Source: Bifidobacteriaceae bacterium (GTDB lineage: Bacteria > Actinomycetota > Actinomycetes > Actinomycetales > WQXJ01). Taken from it: a DNA stretch of 43,758 bases. The notes under the pieces are model-generated. The model was not told the DNA's origin and searched no databases. It saw only the letters and a program-made list of their open reading frames with translations. This document shows, in pieces, positions 34,756 to 43,424 of this stretch; the first letter of the stretch is position 1, and every line of letters starts with the position of its first letter. Location of the stretch: NCBI GenBank assembly GCA_031278655.1, contig JAITJZ010000103.1, positions 1 through 43,758 of the forward strand, read 5' to 3'. The translations under genes were made by a program, and so were the position numbers.

Positions 34756-36447
34756 TTGGCGCAGCCAAATCTATGGCCTGACCTGGGGGAACCGCCCGCC
34801 CTTGAAGACGGCGTGCTGAGGGTCATCCCCCTGGGGGGGCTGGGCGAGGTGGGCCGCAACATGACCGTCTTCGAGATCGACGGCCAACTGTTGGTGATCG
34901 ACTGCGGCGTGCTCTTCCCCGAGGAGCACCAGCCCGGGATCGACCTGATCCTGCCGGACTTCGGGCCGATCCGCGACCGGCTGGAAGACGTGGTGGCGCT
35001 GATCTTGACCCACGGGCATGAGGACCACATCGGGGCGGTGCCCTATCTGCTGCGGCTGCGCCCGGACATCCCCTTGGTCGGCTCGCAACTGACGCTCGCC
35101 TTTGTCGAGGCGAAACTGGCCGAACACCGCATCAAGCCGCTGACGCTGGCCGTCGACGACGGATCGATCGCCAGTTTTGGGCCATTCACCTGCGAGTTCA
35201 TGGCCGTGACCCACTCCATCCCGGACTCTTTGGCGCTGACCGTCGCGACCGAGGCCGGGCGGATCCTCCACACCGGCGACTTCAAACTGGACCAACTGCC
35301 GCTCGACGGGCGCATCACCGACCTGCGCGCCTTCGCCCGCGCCGGCGACGCGGGCGTCGACCTGCTGATGATGGACTCGACCAACGCCGAGGTGCCCGGA
35401 TTCATCCCGACCGAGCGAGACATTGGCCCGACCCTCGACCTGGTCTTCGACCAGGCGCCCGGGCTGATCATGGTGGCCTGTTTCTCCTCGCACGTGCACC
35501 GCGTCCAGCAGGTGCTGGACGCCGCCGCCGCCCATGACCGGAAGGTCGCCTTCGCCGGGCGCTCAATGATCCGCAATATGACGATCGCGCTGGACCTCGG
35601 CTACCTGAGCGCCCCAGAGGGCACAATTGTGCCCCTCAACACCGCCGACGCCCTGCCCCGCGATCAAGTCGTCTTCGTCACCACCGGCTCGCAGGGCGAG
35701 CCGATGGCGGCCCTGTCGCGGATCGCCAACGGCGACCACAAAATCCACGTCGGCCCGGGGGACACCGTCATCCTGGCGTCATCGCTGATCCCCGGCAACG
35801 AGAACTCGGTCTACCGGGTCATCAACGGCCTGACCCGCATGGGCGCCAAAGTGGTCCACAAGGGCAACGCCGCCGTCCACGTCTCCGGGCACAGCGCCGC
35901 CGGCGAACTGCTCTACACCTTGAACATAGTTGGCCCGCAGTGCGTCATGCCGGTCCACGGCGAGGTCCGCCACCTGGTCGCCGCCGGGCAGTTGGCGGTC
36001 GCCACCGGCGTTCCCTCCGAGCGCGTGGTCCTGGCCGAGAACGGCATGGTGATCGACCTGGCTGAGGGCCTGGCGGAGATAGTCGGCGCCGTCGAGGTCG
36101 GCAACGTCTACGTCGACGGCTCGTCGGTGGGGGAGTTGACCGAGGTCTCGCTGAAGGACCGGCGCATCCTGGGAGACGAGGGGTTCGTCTCGATCTTCGC
36201 CGTGGTCGATCCGGCCGAGGGCTACCTGATGGTCGAGCCGACCATCCAAACCCGCGGCATGGCCGAGGGCGACGAGGTCTTCGACGACCTGGTGGCGCAG
36301 ATCAGTCAGGCCCTGGTCCTGGCCATGGACCAGGGCGCCCACGACACCCACCAACTCCAGCAGGTCATGCGCCGGGTGGCCGGGCGCTGGATCTCCAAGA
36401 AACTGCGCCGCCGCCCAATGATCATCCCGGTGATAGTCCTGGCCTAA
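34756..36447 (+). CDS. rnj: Ribonuclease J
   Basis: 563 residues, a metallo-beta-lactamase/beta-CASP nuclease with both 5'-3' exo- and endonuclease activity on RNA in its family. The metal motif is LTHGHEDHIGAVPYLL. HTGDFKLDQLP and MMDSTNAEVPGF follow. The beta-CASP part includes FSSHVHRVQQVLDAA, FAGRSMIRN, TTGSQGEPMAAL, and HVSGHSAAGELLYTLNIV with the PVHGEVRHL motif. A C-terminal dimerisation tail, DEVFDDL and RRVAGRWISKKLRRRPMIIPVI, completes the protein. The TTG start has AGGAGA at five-base spacing. It is probably in an operon with dapA. Confidence 0.95.
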   Translation: MAQPNLWPDLGEPPALEDGVLRVIPLGGLGEVGRNMTVFEIDGQLLVIDCGVLFPEEHQPGIDLILPDFGPIRDRLEDVVALILTHGHEDHIGAVPYLLRLRPDIPLVGSQLTLAFVEAKLAEHRIKPLTLAVDDGSIASFGPFTCEFMAVTHSIPDSLALTVATEAGRILHTGDFKLDQLPLDGRITDLRAFARAGDAGVDLLMMDSTNAEVPGFIPTERDIGPTLDLVFDQAPGLIMVACFSSHVHRVQQVLDAAAAHDRKVAFAGRSMIRNMTIALDLGYLSAPEGTIVPLNTADALPRDQVVFVTTGSQGEPMAALSRIANGDHKIHVGPGDTVILASSLIPGNENSVYRVINGLTRMGAKVVHKGNAAVHVSGHSAAGELLYTLNIVGPQCVMPVHGEVRHLVAAGQLAVATGVPSERVVLAENGMVIDLAEGLAEIVGAVEVGNVYVDGSSVGELTEVSLKDRRILGDEGFVSIFAVVDPAEGYLMVEPTIQTRGMAEGDEVFDDLVAQISQALVLAMDQGAHDTHQLQQVMRRVAGRWISKKLRRRPMIIPVIVLA

Positions 36448-36479
36448 GACCCCGGCGAAGACCCCGGGTTCCTAGGCCA
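36440..36479. terminator. Hairpin between convergent rnj and the MFS gene
   Basis: TGGCCTA (36440-36446) pairs with TAGGCCA (36473-36479), with an interrupted inner stem of CCCGG/CCGGG. The stem includes the rnj stop codon. No T-run follows on either side, so efficiency as an intrinsic terminator is doubtful. It may serve both strands. Confidence 0.35.
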
Positions 36480-36501
36480 AACCTGTGTTTGACCGGCGCG
36501 G

Positions 36502-37941
36502 TCAGCCGTCGGCGAGGACTTGGCCGCGCATCTCCGGCAGCGCCCAGGCGGCCAGGGCCGCGATCACGAAGAAGGCGGCGAAGATGGCGAACACCCAGGC
36601 CGTGCCCAGGGCCTGATGCAGCGGCAGGGTCGCCAGCGTGGTGACGATCGAAGCCACCCGGCCGAACCCGGCCGCCGCGCCCGCGCCGGTGCCGCGCAGC
36701 GGCGTCGGGTAGATCTCCGGCGTGATGGCGTACAGGGCCCCCCAGGCGCCCAAGTTGAAGAAGCTCAGCGCCATGCCCGCAGCCACGACCGCCCAGTCCG
36801 CGCCCGCCTGCGAGAACAACGCCGCCGCGGCCGCCGAACCGACCAGGAACACCGTCAGGGTCAGGCGCCGCCCCCAGCGCTCGATCAGCCAGGCGGCGCA
36901 GGCGTAGCCGGGCAGTTGCGCGAGCGTGATGATGAGCGTGTAGCCGAGCGATTTGGTGACCGTCTGCCCGTCCGCCACCAGCAGCGACGGCAGCCAGGTG
37001 AAGGCGCCGTAGTAGGCGAAGTTGACGCAGAACCAGACCGCCCAGATGGCGGCGGTCCGCCGGGCCATGCCGCCGCTGAACAGGGCCGACGGTTTGGCTT
37101 TGACAGGTTTGAACTCGTCGCCCGCGTCGGGGTCGCCGCCCGCGTCGTCGCGCGGCGCCGCGCCGTTGCCCGATGCCGTGGCGACGGCATCGGACAAATG
37201 GCCGGTCCCAGCGGGCTGGCCTTGGGCGGCTCGGGCAGGCGGGCGGGCCGCCGCCTCGAAAGCCTGGACGGCGGCTTCGGCCTCGTCAAAGCGGCCCTTC
37301 GACTCCAGGAAGCGGATCGACTCCGGCAGCGAGCGGCGCACGAAGACCGCGTACAGCGCCGGCGCCGCCCCGATCAGCAGCGCCCAGCGCCAGCCGGCCG
37401 CCCCGAAGACGCCGGCCGGGGCGGCCACGTAATAGCCGATCAGGGCGGCGGCGGTCCAACCGACCGCCCAGAAGGCCTCCAGCCAGACGATCACCCGGCC
37501 GCGGATGCGTGGCGGCGAGAACTCGCTCACCAGGGTCGACGCCACCGGCAATTCGGCGCCCAGGCCCAGGCCGACGACGAAGCGGAGCGCGATCAGCGCG
37601 CCCACCCCCCACGCCAGGGCGCTGGCGCCGGTCGCCAGCCCGTAGACCAACAGGGTCAGGGCGAAGACTTGGCGCCGCCCCAGGCGGTCGGCCACCAATC
37701 CGCCCAGGGACGCTCCGATGGCCATGCCGGCGAAGCCGGCCGAGGCGATCGCGGACTTGTCGGCGGCGGTCACCTGCCAGCTCTCCGGCAATGCCACCAG
37801 GATGAATGAGATCAGGCCGACGTCCATGGCGTCCATCGCCCAACCGAGGCCCGAGCCCCAGACCAGGCGCCCATGGAGGCGGTTGAAACGGAGGGCGTCG
37901 AGGCGTTTGGAGCGGCTGTGGGTGTCGCGGGTCAGTGTCAC
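36502..37941 (-). CDS. MFS transporter, NiaP-like (probable niacin permease)
   Basis: 479 residues with 12 predicted membrane helices. The N-terminal GLGWAMDAMDVGLISFILVAL, loop motif DRLGRRQVF, GLGLGAELPVASTLVSEFSPPRIRGRVIVWLEAFWAVGW, and SFFNLGAWGALYAITPEIYPTPLRGTG match B. subtilis NiaP closely as I remember it. NiaP imports nicotinate/nicotinamide. The GTG at 37941 has AAGGAA eight bases upstream and is preferred to longer frames. The central loop between helices 6 and 7 is about 55 residues, Ala/Asp-rich, and contains an inverted pair of the dispersed word (37170-37193). It interrupts the usual rnj-ftsK adjacency. Confidence 0.75.
   Translation of the reverse strand: MTLTRDTHSRSKRLDALRFNRLHGRLVWGSGLGWAMDAMDVGLISFILVALPESWQVTAADKSAIASAGFAGMAIGASLGGLVADRLGRRQVFALTLLVYGLATGASALAWGVGALIALRFVVGLGLGAELPVASTLVSEFSPPRIRGRVIVWLEAFWAVGWTAAALIGYYVAAPAGVFGAAGWRWALLIGAAPALYAVFVRRSLPESIRFLESKGRFDEAEAAVQAFEAAARPPARAAQGQPAGTGHLSDAVATASGNGAAPRDDAGGDPDAGDEFKPVKAKPSALFSGGMARRTAAIWAVWFCVNFAYYGAFTWLPSLLVADGQTVTKSLGYTLIITLAQLPGYACAAWLIERWGRRLTLTVFLVGSAAAAALFSQAGADWAVVAAGMALSFFNLGAWGALYAITPEIYPTPLRGTGAGAAAGFGRVASIVTTLATLPLHQALGTAWVFAIFAAFFVIAALAAWALPEMRGQVLADG
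37170..37193. repeat. Inverted pair of the dispersed word inside the MFS loop
   Basis: CCGATGCCGT (37170-37179) and ACGGCATCGG (37184-37193) form a perfect 10-bp stem with a four-base loop. The right arm extends into the 16-mer shared with 9552-9567 and 41414-41429. Confidence 0.9.
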
Positions 37942-38087
37942 GGGAGCATTCCTTCGGTGGTGAGAACGTCGGTGGCGGGCCCGATCGCGCCCGGTCTGGT
38001 CACTGGCATTATCACCCGGCGCGGCCGCAGGCGCCAAAACGGCCCGCCCGTCGCCGCCGCGTGGCGGGGCTGTCTGGCGGCGGCGGT

Positions 38088-40787
38088 GTGTCACGACCCA
38101 CGCTGTCTAAGCCTGCGGTTAGCCTGAATAGGCAGAGGAAATGGCGCAGTCACGGGCAGGAGGCAGTCACGGCTAAGAACACCGGTCGCAACGGACGGTC
38201 GGCGGTGCCGGCGCGGCCAAGAGACGCCGGCGCGGGCGGGCCGAAGACCGCGCGCACCGCCGTCAGCCCAGCCGTCGCCGCCGCCGGGCCCGCCGCCGGC
38301 CCCGCCGCCGGGCGGGTCGCCGGGCGCGTCGCCAAAGGGGCCTGGCTGGGGGTGGCGCACGGAGTTGGCGCTGGCGCCAGGCGCTTCGGCCGGGACGCCA
38401 AATCCTTGCCGCCCGAGCACCGGCGCGACGGCGCCGCCCTGGCGCTGATCTGCTTGGCGCTGGTGGTGGCGGCGCAGACCTGGTTCGGGCTCAGCGGGAC
38501 CGCCGGCGGCGTCATCGAATGGGCGGTGGCGGGCAGCTTCGGCGTGCTCGGCAAAGCCCTGCCGGTGGTGGCGGTGTTCCTGGCCGTCAGGCTGATGCGC
38601 CACCCGGAGAAAGGCGAGGACAACTGGCGCATCTCGATCGGCTTCAGCACGCTGATCGTGGCGGTGGCGGCCATGATCCACATCGGGCGCGGGCTGCCAC
38701 GCCCGCGCGGCGCCTGGGACGCGATCCGCGCCGCCGGCGGCGCCGTGGGGCTGATCGGCACGCCGCTGGCGGCCCTGGTGACTCCGGCGATCGCCTTCGT
38801 CATCTTCCTGATCCTGGCCTTCTTCGGGCTGTTGGTGCTGACAAAGACGCCGGTGGTGCAAATCCCGCGGCGTCTGCGTCAGGGCTGGGAGGCGCTCGGC
38901 CTGGGGCGCGCCGCCGGCCGCGCGGAGGCGTCCCAAGGACCTGAGGTCCCCGGCGGCTACGCCGCCGACGAGGCCTACCGCCGCCCAGAGGACAGGGGCG
39001 CGGCTCGGCGCGCCCCCAGCCGCGCCGGCGACTTCGACCCGGCCCCGGAATTGGGCGCCTCCGGGCGGGCGGACGCGGACGGCGGCGAGGCGGTCGACCC
39101 CGACACTGCCGAGCTGGGAGGGGCCGGCGACCCGGCGGCTGGTGCGACGGCATCGGCGGCCTTGACAAACCCCCAACGACCGTCCAAGGTGGCGCCCTCC
39201 GGCGCCCAGGGCGAACTCACCGGCGACCTGATCTACGAACTGCCCCCTGCTGACCTGCTGGTCAGAGACTTGCCGAAACGCGGGCACAGCGAGGGCGCGG
39301 CCGCCATCGTCGAATCCCTGACCGGCGTCTTCGAGCAATTCTCGGTCGACGCCACCGTCACCGGCTTCACCTGCGGACCCACCGTCACGCGCTACGAGGT
39401 CGAACTCGGGCCCGGCGTCAAGGTGGAACGGATCACGCAGTTGCAGCGGAACATCGCCTACGCCGTGGCCAGCCCGGAGATCCGGATCCTGTCGCCCATC
39501 CCCGGCAAATCGGCGGTCGGGATCGAGATTCCGAACAAAGAACGGGAGACCGTGCCCCTCGGCGACGTGCTGACAAGCCCGGTGTCGCGGCGCAACAGTC
39601 ATCCGATGGTCGTGGCGCTGGGCAAAGACGTTGGCGGCGGCTACGTGGTGGCTAACTTGACCAAGATGCCGCATCTGCTGGTGGCTGGCGCCACCGGCTC
39701 CGGGAAGTCATCGTTCGTCAACTCGATGGTGGTCTCTTTGCTGATGCGGGCCACGCCGGACCAAGTCAGGATGGTCCTGATCGACCCGAAACGGGTCGAG
39801 TTGACCATCTACGCCGGCATCCCGCATCTGATAACGCCAATCATCACCGACCCGAAGAAAGCGGCCGAGGCGCTCGATTGGGTGGTCCGCGAAATGGACG
39901 CGCGCTATGACGACCTTGAACGCTATGGCCTGAAGCACATCGATGACTTCAACAAAGCCGTCCGCAACGGATCCATCAAGGCGGCGCCGGACGCCAAGCG
40001 GGCGCTGAGGCCGTACCCGTATCTGCTGGTGGTCGTGGACGAGTTGGCCGACTTGATGATGGTGGCGCCGCGCGATGTCGAGGCCTCGGTCCAGCGGATC
40101 ACGCAACTCGCCCGCGCCGCCGGCATCCACCTGGTCATAGCCACCCAGCGGCCGTCGGTGGACGTGGTGACGGGCGTCATCAAAGCCAACATCCCCTCGC
40201 GCATGGCTTTCGCCACCACTTCGCAGACCGACTCGCGGGTGGTGTTGGACCAGCACGGGGCCGAGAAACTGATCGGCCAGGGCGACGCGCTGTTCTTGCC
40301 CTACGGGTCCTCGCGGCCGATGCGCCTGCAGGGCGCGTGGGTCGGCGAATCGGAGATTCACGCCGTCGTGGACTACGTCAAAGCCCAGGCCGAGGCCGAA
40401 TACCGGCCGGACGTGATCGCGCCCTCGTCGCGCCGCCGGGTGGTCGATGACGACATCGGCGACGATCTGGACCTGCTGTTGCAGGCGGCGGAACAAGTCA
40501 TCACCACCCAATTCGGCTCGACCTCGATGCTGCAGCGCAAACTCCGGGTCGGCTTCGCCAAAGCCGGCCGGCTGATGGACCTGTTGGAAAGCCGGGGCGT
40601 GGTCGGCCCGTCCGAGGGCGCCAAAGCCCGCCAAGTGCTGACGCCGCCGGAGGCGTTGGCGGCGACGCTGGCCATGCTCGGCGGCGCCGGCGCGGCCGAC
40701 CCGCTCACAGGCGACCGCCTGACCGGCAACCCGGTCCTGCAGTCGGCGCCGCCGGACGAGCCCGCCCCAGACCCGGACGGCGACTAA
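38088..40787 (+). CDS. ftsK: DNA translocase FtsK/SpoIIIE
   Basis: About 899 residues from GTG 38088; the true start is uncertain. After a basic Ala/Pro leader come four membrane helices (LALICLALVVAAQTWFGLSG, GVLGKALPVVAVFLAVRLM, STLIVAVAAMIHIG, FVIFLILAFFGLLVL). A disordered linker with a dispersed-repeat copy (39146) follows. Then the RecA-like motor: GATGSGKSSFVNSMVVSLLM, LVVVDELADLMMVAPRDVEA, and THTQRPS-like ATQRPSVDVVTGVIKANIPSRMAF. The gamma winged helix is FGSTSMLQRKLRVGFAKAGRLMDLLE. It pumps chromosome ends at division. AGGAGG at 38158 precedes no canonical start codon. The stop TAA lies within the proposed -10 of pgsA. Confidence 0.93.
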   Translation: MSRPTLSKPAVSLNRQRKWRSHGQEAVTAKNTGRNGRSAVPARPRDAGAGGPKTARTAVSPAVAAAGPAAGPAAGRVAGRVAKGAWLGVAHGVGAGARRFGRDAKSLPPEHRRDGAALALICLALVVAAQTWFGLSGTAGGVIEWAVAGSFGVLGKALPVVAVFLAVRLMRHPEKGEDNWRISIGFSTLIVAVAAMIHIGRGLPRPRGAWDAIRAAGGAVGLIGTPLAALVTPAIAFVIFLILAFFGLLVLTKTPVVQIPRRLRQGWEALGLGRAAGRAEASQGPEVPGGYAADEAYRRPEDRGAARRAPSRAGDFDPAPELGASGRADADGGEAVDPDTAELGGAGDPAAGATASAALTNPQRPSKVAPSGAQGELTGDLIYELPPADLLVRDLPKRGHSEGAAAIVESLTGVFEQFSVDATVTGFTCGPTVTRYEVELGPGVKVERITQLQRNIAYAVASPEIRILSPIPGKSAVGIEIPNKERETVPLGDVLTSPVSRRNSHPMVVALGKDVGGGYVVANLTKMPHLLVAGATGSGKSSFVNSMVVSLLMRATPDQVRMVLIDPKRVELTIYAGIPHLITPIITDPKKAAEALDWVVREMDARYDDLERYGLKHIDDFNKAVRNGSIKAAPDAKRALRPYPYLLVVVDELADLMMVAPRDVEASVQRITQLARAAGIHLVIATQRPSVDVVTGVIKANIPSRMAFATTSQTDSRVVLDQHGAEKLIGQGDALFLPYGSSRPMRLQGAWVGESEIHAVVDYVKAQAEAEYRPDVIAPSSRRRVVDDDIGDDLDLLLQAAEQVITTQFGSTSMLQRKLRVGFAKAGRLMDLLESRGVVGPSEGAKARQVLTPPEALAATLAMLGGAGAADPLTGDRLTGNPVLQSAPPDEPAPDPDGD

Positions 40788-40790
40788 GCT
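40785..40790 (+). promoter_or_regulatory. Candidate -10 box of a leaderless pgsA transcript
   Basis: TAAGCT, then AAGCAC and the GTG start at 40797. The hexamer includes the ftsK stop codon. No ribosome-binding site or clear -35 is visible. Confidence 0.35.
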
Positions 40791-40796
40791 AAGCAC

Positions 40797-42365
40797 GTGG
40801 TGCCTGAGTCCGAGCAGCCGGTGGCGACTCCCCCGGTCGTCAACATCGCCAACGCGCTGACGCTTCTGAGGCTGGTGCTGGTGCCGGTCTTCATCATCCT
40901 GTTCATCCACGATTCGGCCAGTTCGATCCCTTGGCGCGCGGCCGCGACAGCGGTTTTCCTGGTCGCCGCCGTGACCGACCGCTACGACGGCCACCTGGCG
41001 CGCAGCCGGGGGCTGATCACCAACTTCGGCAAACTGGCTGATCCGATCGCCGACAAAGCCCTGGTCGGCTCGGCGCTGATCTGCCTGTCGGCCTTCGGCC
41101 TGCTGTCATGGGCCGTCACGGGGATCGTCCTGGGGCGCGAGCTGATCGTGACGGCGATTCGCCTGGTCGTGGCCAAACGCAAGGTCATCCCCGCCTCGCG
41201 CGGCGGCAAGATCAAGACGGTGTTGCAGATCAGCGCCCTGGTGGGCTACCTGGCCCCGGCCCAATGGGTCAACCACTTCCAGTTGTTGGCGGTCGTGGTG
41301 GTCGGATTGATGATCGCGGCTGTGGCGGTGACGGTGGCCACCGGCGTCGATTACGCCGTCGAGGCCTGGAACCTGCCGCCGAAGGCCGAGGAGCCAGGGC
41401 CCGGGGACGCGCCTTTGTCCGATGCCGTCGCCCCGGCCGCGCTGTCTGCCCCGGCGGCGGTGTCTGGCGCTGCGGCGGTGCCTGGCGTTGCGGCGGTTTC
41501 TGGCCGGGCGGCGGTGCCTGCCCCGGCGGAGGTGCCTGCCCCGGTCGCAGTTTCTGGCCGGGCGGCGGTTTCTGGCCGGGCGGCGGTGCCTGGTCCGTCG
41601 GCGGTGCCTGCCCCGGCGGCGTCGGCCGCCCAGGTCCGGCCGCCAGCCGCGCCCGCGAAACGGCCGCGCGTTCAGTTCCGGCCGGTCCCGGGCGTGGCGA
41701 CAGCCAGCCCCGCCCCGGCCGGGCCGCCGGCCGGGCAGTCTGCGGCGCGCCCCGGCGGCCCGCCGCCCGCCAAGGTCCCGGCCCCGAGCGCGGCCCAGGG
41801 GCCGCGCCCGAGCGAGGGAGTCAAGCCGAGCCGACCGGTTGAGGGCTGGCCTGACGCCGGCGCGCAACCGAGCCGGCCACCGGCCAAGGCGCCGACGCCC
41901 CCCGGACCCGCGCGCGCTCCCCAATGGACACAACTGAGGACTGTGCGCGACGCCGCGCCCGCGCGCCCGGCGGCCCCAACCGCGCGCCCGGCGGCCGCAA
42001 CCCCGCCGCGCCCGGCGGCCCCAACCCCGCCGCGCCCGGCGGCATCGGCGCCACCAGCGGCGCCAACCGCGCCCCGCCCAGCCCCGACCGCGCGCCCGGC
42101 GGCATCGGCGCCGTCACGCCCGGCGGCCGCTACCCCGCCGCGTCCGGCGGCCGCAACCGCGCGCCCGGCGGCATCGGCGGCCGCAACCCCGGAGCGCTTG
42201 GCGGCATCGGCGGCGTCCGGTGTTGGTCGAGCGGCCCCCAAAGACAGGGCCGATACCACACTGGACGCGGCCCAAGCTGCGGCGGAAGCCCGGCTGGCCG
42301 AACTCAAGCGGCGTATAGGTTGGAACACGCCCACCCGGCCAGGCGGGGGAGCAGGAGAGGAGTAA
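40797..42365 (+). CDS. pgsA: CDP-diacylglycerol-glycerol-3-phosphate 3-phosphatidyltransferase with a long repetitive tail
   Basis: 522 residues, more than twice the family's usual 180-210. Residues 1-195 are a normal PgsA: membrane helices and the CDP-alcohol transferase motif DRYDGHLARSRG followed by GKLADPIADK, giving D-x2-DG-x2-AR-x8-G-x3-D-x3-D. It makes phosphatidylglycerol phosphate in the membrane. Residues about 200-490 are Ala/Pro/Val/Ser repeats, partly from ten 18-bp units (41436-41615), then PAAP/RPAA runs. The last 30 residues (LDAAQAAAEARLAELKRRIGWNTPTRPGG) look ordered, with a short helix. The tail is probably cytoplasmic and disordered. Its function is unknown. GTG 40797 or the next GTG is the start. 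Confidence 0.85.
   Translation: MVPESEQPVATPPVVNIANALTLLRLVLVPVFIILFIHDSASSIPWRAAATAVFLVAAVTDRYDGHLARSRGLITNFGKLADPIADKALVGSALICLSAFGLLSWAVTGIVLGRELIVTAIRLVVAKRKVIPASRGGKIKTVLQISALVGYLAPAQWVNHFQLLAVVVVGLMIAAVAVTVATGVDYAVEAWNLPPKAEEPGPGDAPLSDAVAPAALSAPAAVSGAAAVPGVAAVSGRAAVPAPAEVPAPVAVSGRAAVSGRAAVPGPSAVPAPAASAAQVRPPAAPAKRPRVQFRPVPGVATASPAPAGPPAGQSAARPGGPPPAKVPAPSAAQGPRPSEGVKPSRPVEGWPDAGAQPSRPPAKAPTPPGPARAPQWTQLRTVRDAAPARPAAPTARPAAATPPRPAAPTPPRPAASAPPAAPTAPRPAPTARPAASAPSRPAAATPPRPAAATARPAASAAATPERLAASAASGVGRAAPKDRADTTLDAAQAAAEARLAELKRRIGWNTPTRPGGGAGEE
41436..41615 (+). repeat. Ten 18-bp imperfect tandem units in the pgsA tail
   Basis: Units such as GCGGCGGTGTCTGGCGCT, GCGGCGGTGCCTGGCGTT and GCGGCGGTTTCTGGCCGG follow one another without gaps. 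They encode hexapeptides of the form AAVSGR, AAVPAP and AAVPGV. The array starts just after a dispersed-word copy at 41420-41429. Confidence 0.9.
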
Positions 42366-42367
42366 GC

Positions 42368-42886
42368 ATGTCGCCGTTCCGAAACATAGGTGGCTTGGAC
42401 AACGAGAAGCGTGCGATTGCGCTGGTCAAACTGCTGCGTGAGCATGGGCTGACCGTCGCCACGGCCGAATCCCTGACCGGCGGCTTGGTCAGCGCCGTGA
42501 TCGTGGACGTGCCCGGGGCCTCGAACGTCCTGCGCGGCGCGGTGGTGGCCTACGCCAACGAGATCAAACGCGATGTGCTCGGCGTGGACGCCGAACTCCT
42601 GGATGAGCGCGGCGCCGTCAACGGCACAGCCGCGGCGCAGATGGCGATCGGCATCCGCAAGATCATGGGCGCGGACGTGGGTATTTCTACTACCGGCGTG
42701 GCCGGGCCGGACCCGGCCGATGGCGTGGCCCCCGGGACCGCCTTTGTGGCCTGCTCGTGGGCGAAGGACGAGCCCGCGATTCGCGCCCTGCGCCTCGAAG
42801 GCGGCCGCGCGCAGGTGCGCACTCAGGTGGTCACGCGGGCGCTGGAACTGGCCGAGGCCACCATCCGCCAGACCGCGGGAATATAG
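42368..42886 (+). CDS. cinA: CinA C-terminal-domain protein (nicotinamide-nucleotide amidohydrolase, PncC type)
   Basis: 172 residues, the stand-alone C-terminal domain of CinA. Motifs: VATAESLTGGLVSAVIVDVPGAS, AYANEIKRDVLGVD, and GISTTGVAGPDPADGVAPGTAFVA. Family members deamidate NMN to nicotinate mononucleotide, recycling the pyridine nucleotide pool. This would fit with nadE and a niacin permease in the same window. GGAGAGGAG lies just before the ATG, three bases after the pgsA stop, so the genes are coupled. The position between pgsA and clgR is the conserved one. Confidence 0.92.
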   Translation: MSPFRNIGGLDNEKRAIALVKLLREHGLTVATAESLTGGLVSAVIVDVPGASNVLRGAVVAYANEIKRDVLGVDAELLDERGAVNGTAAAQMAIGIRKIMGADVGISTTGVAGPDPADGVAPGTAFVACSWAKDEPAIRALRLEGGRAQVRTQVVTRALELAEATIRQTAGI

Positions 42887-43036
42887 AATCAGCTATCGGC
42901 GTTTAGCCTGGTGATGAACAGACAAGAGATGACACCGGTCAGGCCGGCGAATTTGCGCCCCGGCCTGAAGCGGTACCGTTTAACCAATAATCAGCAGCTT
43001 GAGACGAGGAAGGCCGAGAAAGGGGGTGCCAAGCAG

Positions 43037-43333
43037 ATGGTCCTGTTGCGAAGCGAGATCGGTAGTGTCTTGAGGTCCAACCGGCTGCGGCAGCGGCGAA
43101 CCCTGCGTGACGTGTCGGCGGCGGCCAAAGTTTCGCTGGGCTACCTGAGCGAGGTCGAGCGCGGGCAGAAGGAGGCCAGCTCTGAGTTGCTGGCATCGAT
43201 CTGTCAAGCGCTGGACGTGCCTCTGGCGGCGACTCTGCGCGAGGTCTCCGACCGGCTGGCCGCCCACGAAGCCCACTGGGTCCCGGATTCGCCGGAAGGC
43301 CTGTTTGAGAACGAATTGGCGGGAGTCCGCTGA
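43037..43333 (+). CDS. clgR: ClgR-type XRE-family transcriptional activator
   Basis: 98 residues. The helix-turn-helix [42 protein letters not shown] is nearly diagnostic for actinobacterial ClgR, which activates clpP, clpC and related protease genes. I take ATG 43037 ([13 protein letters not shown]), matching the family N-terminus. A longer frame from 42911 adds a non-conserved segment. A purine-rich AAAGGGGG lies 11 or more bases upstream. The 150 bp before it probably hold its promoter. It is followed by a strong hairpin and then transposase sequence, where recA is usually found in related genomes. Confidence 0.9.
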   Translation: MVLLRSEIGSVLRSNRLRQRRTLRDVSAAAKVSLGYLSEVERGQKEASSELLASICQALDVPLAATLREVSDRLAAHEAHWVPDSPEGLFENELAGVR

Positions 43334-43353
43334 TTCGATTCGACCAGTAGCAA

Positions 43354-43389
43354 GCCGATGGGCGCCGCCTGCGGGCGGGGCCCATCGGC
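43354..43389 (+). terminator. Strong hairpin after clgR
   Basis: GCCGATGGGC (43354-43363) pairs with GCCCATCGGC (43380-43389). After one G-G mismatch, an inner stem CCGCC/GGCGG closes on the loop TGCG. ATTT follows, so the T-run is short. It lies 20 bases after the clgR stop and probably ends that transcript. It may also block transcription from the transposase side. Confidence 0.65.
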
Positions 43390-43424
43390 ATTTAAGGGGA
43401 TCTCCTCCCCTATCTGTGGGTCGG

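Noticed and set aside
42911-43036. Upstream GTG/ATG (42911) as the clgR start
   Set aside because: The added 42 residues are unlike the ClgR family, while MVLLRSEIG at 43037 matches its usual N-terminus.
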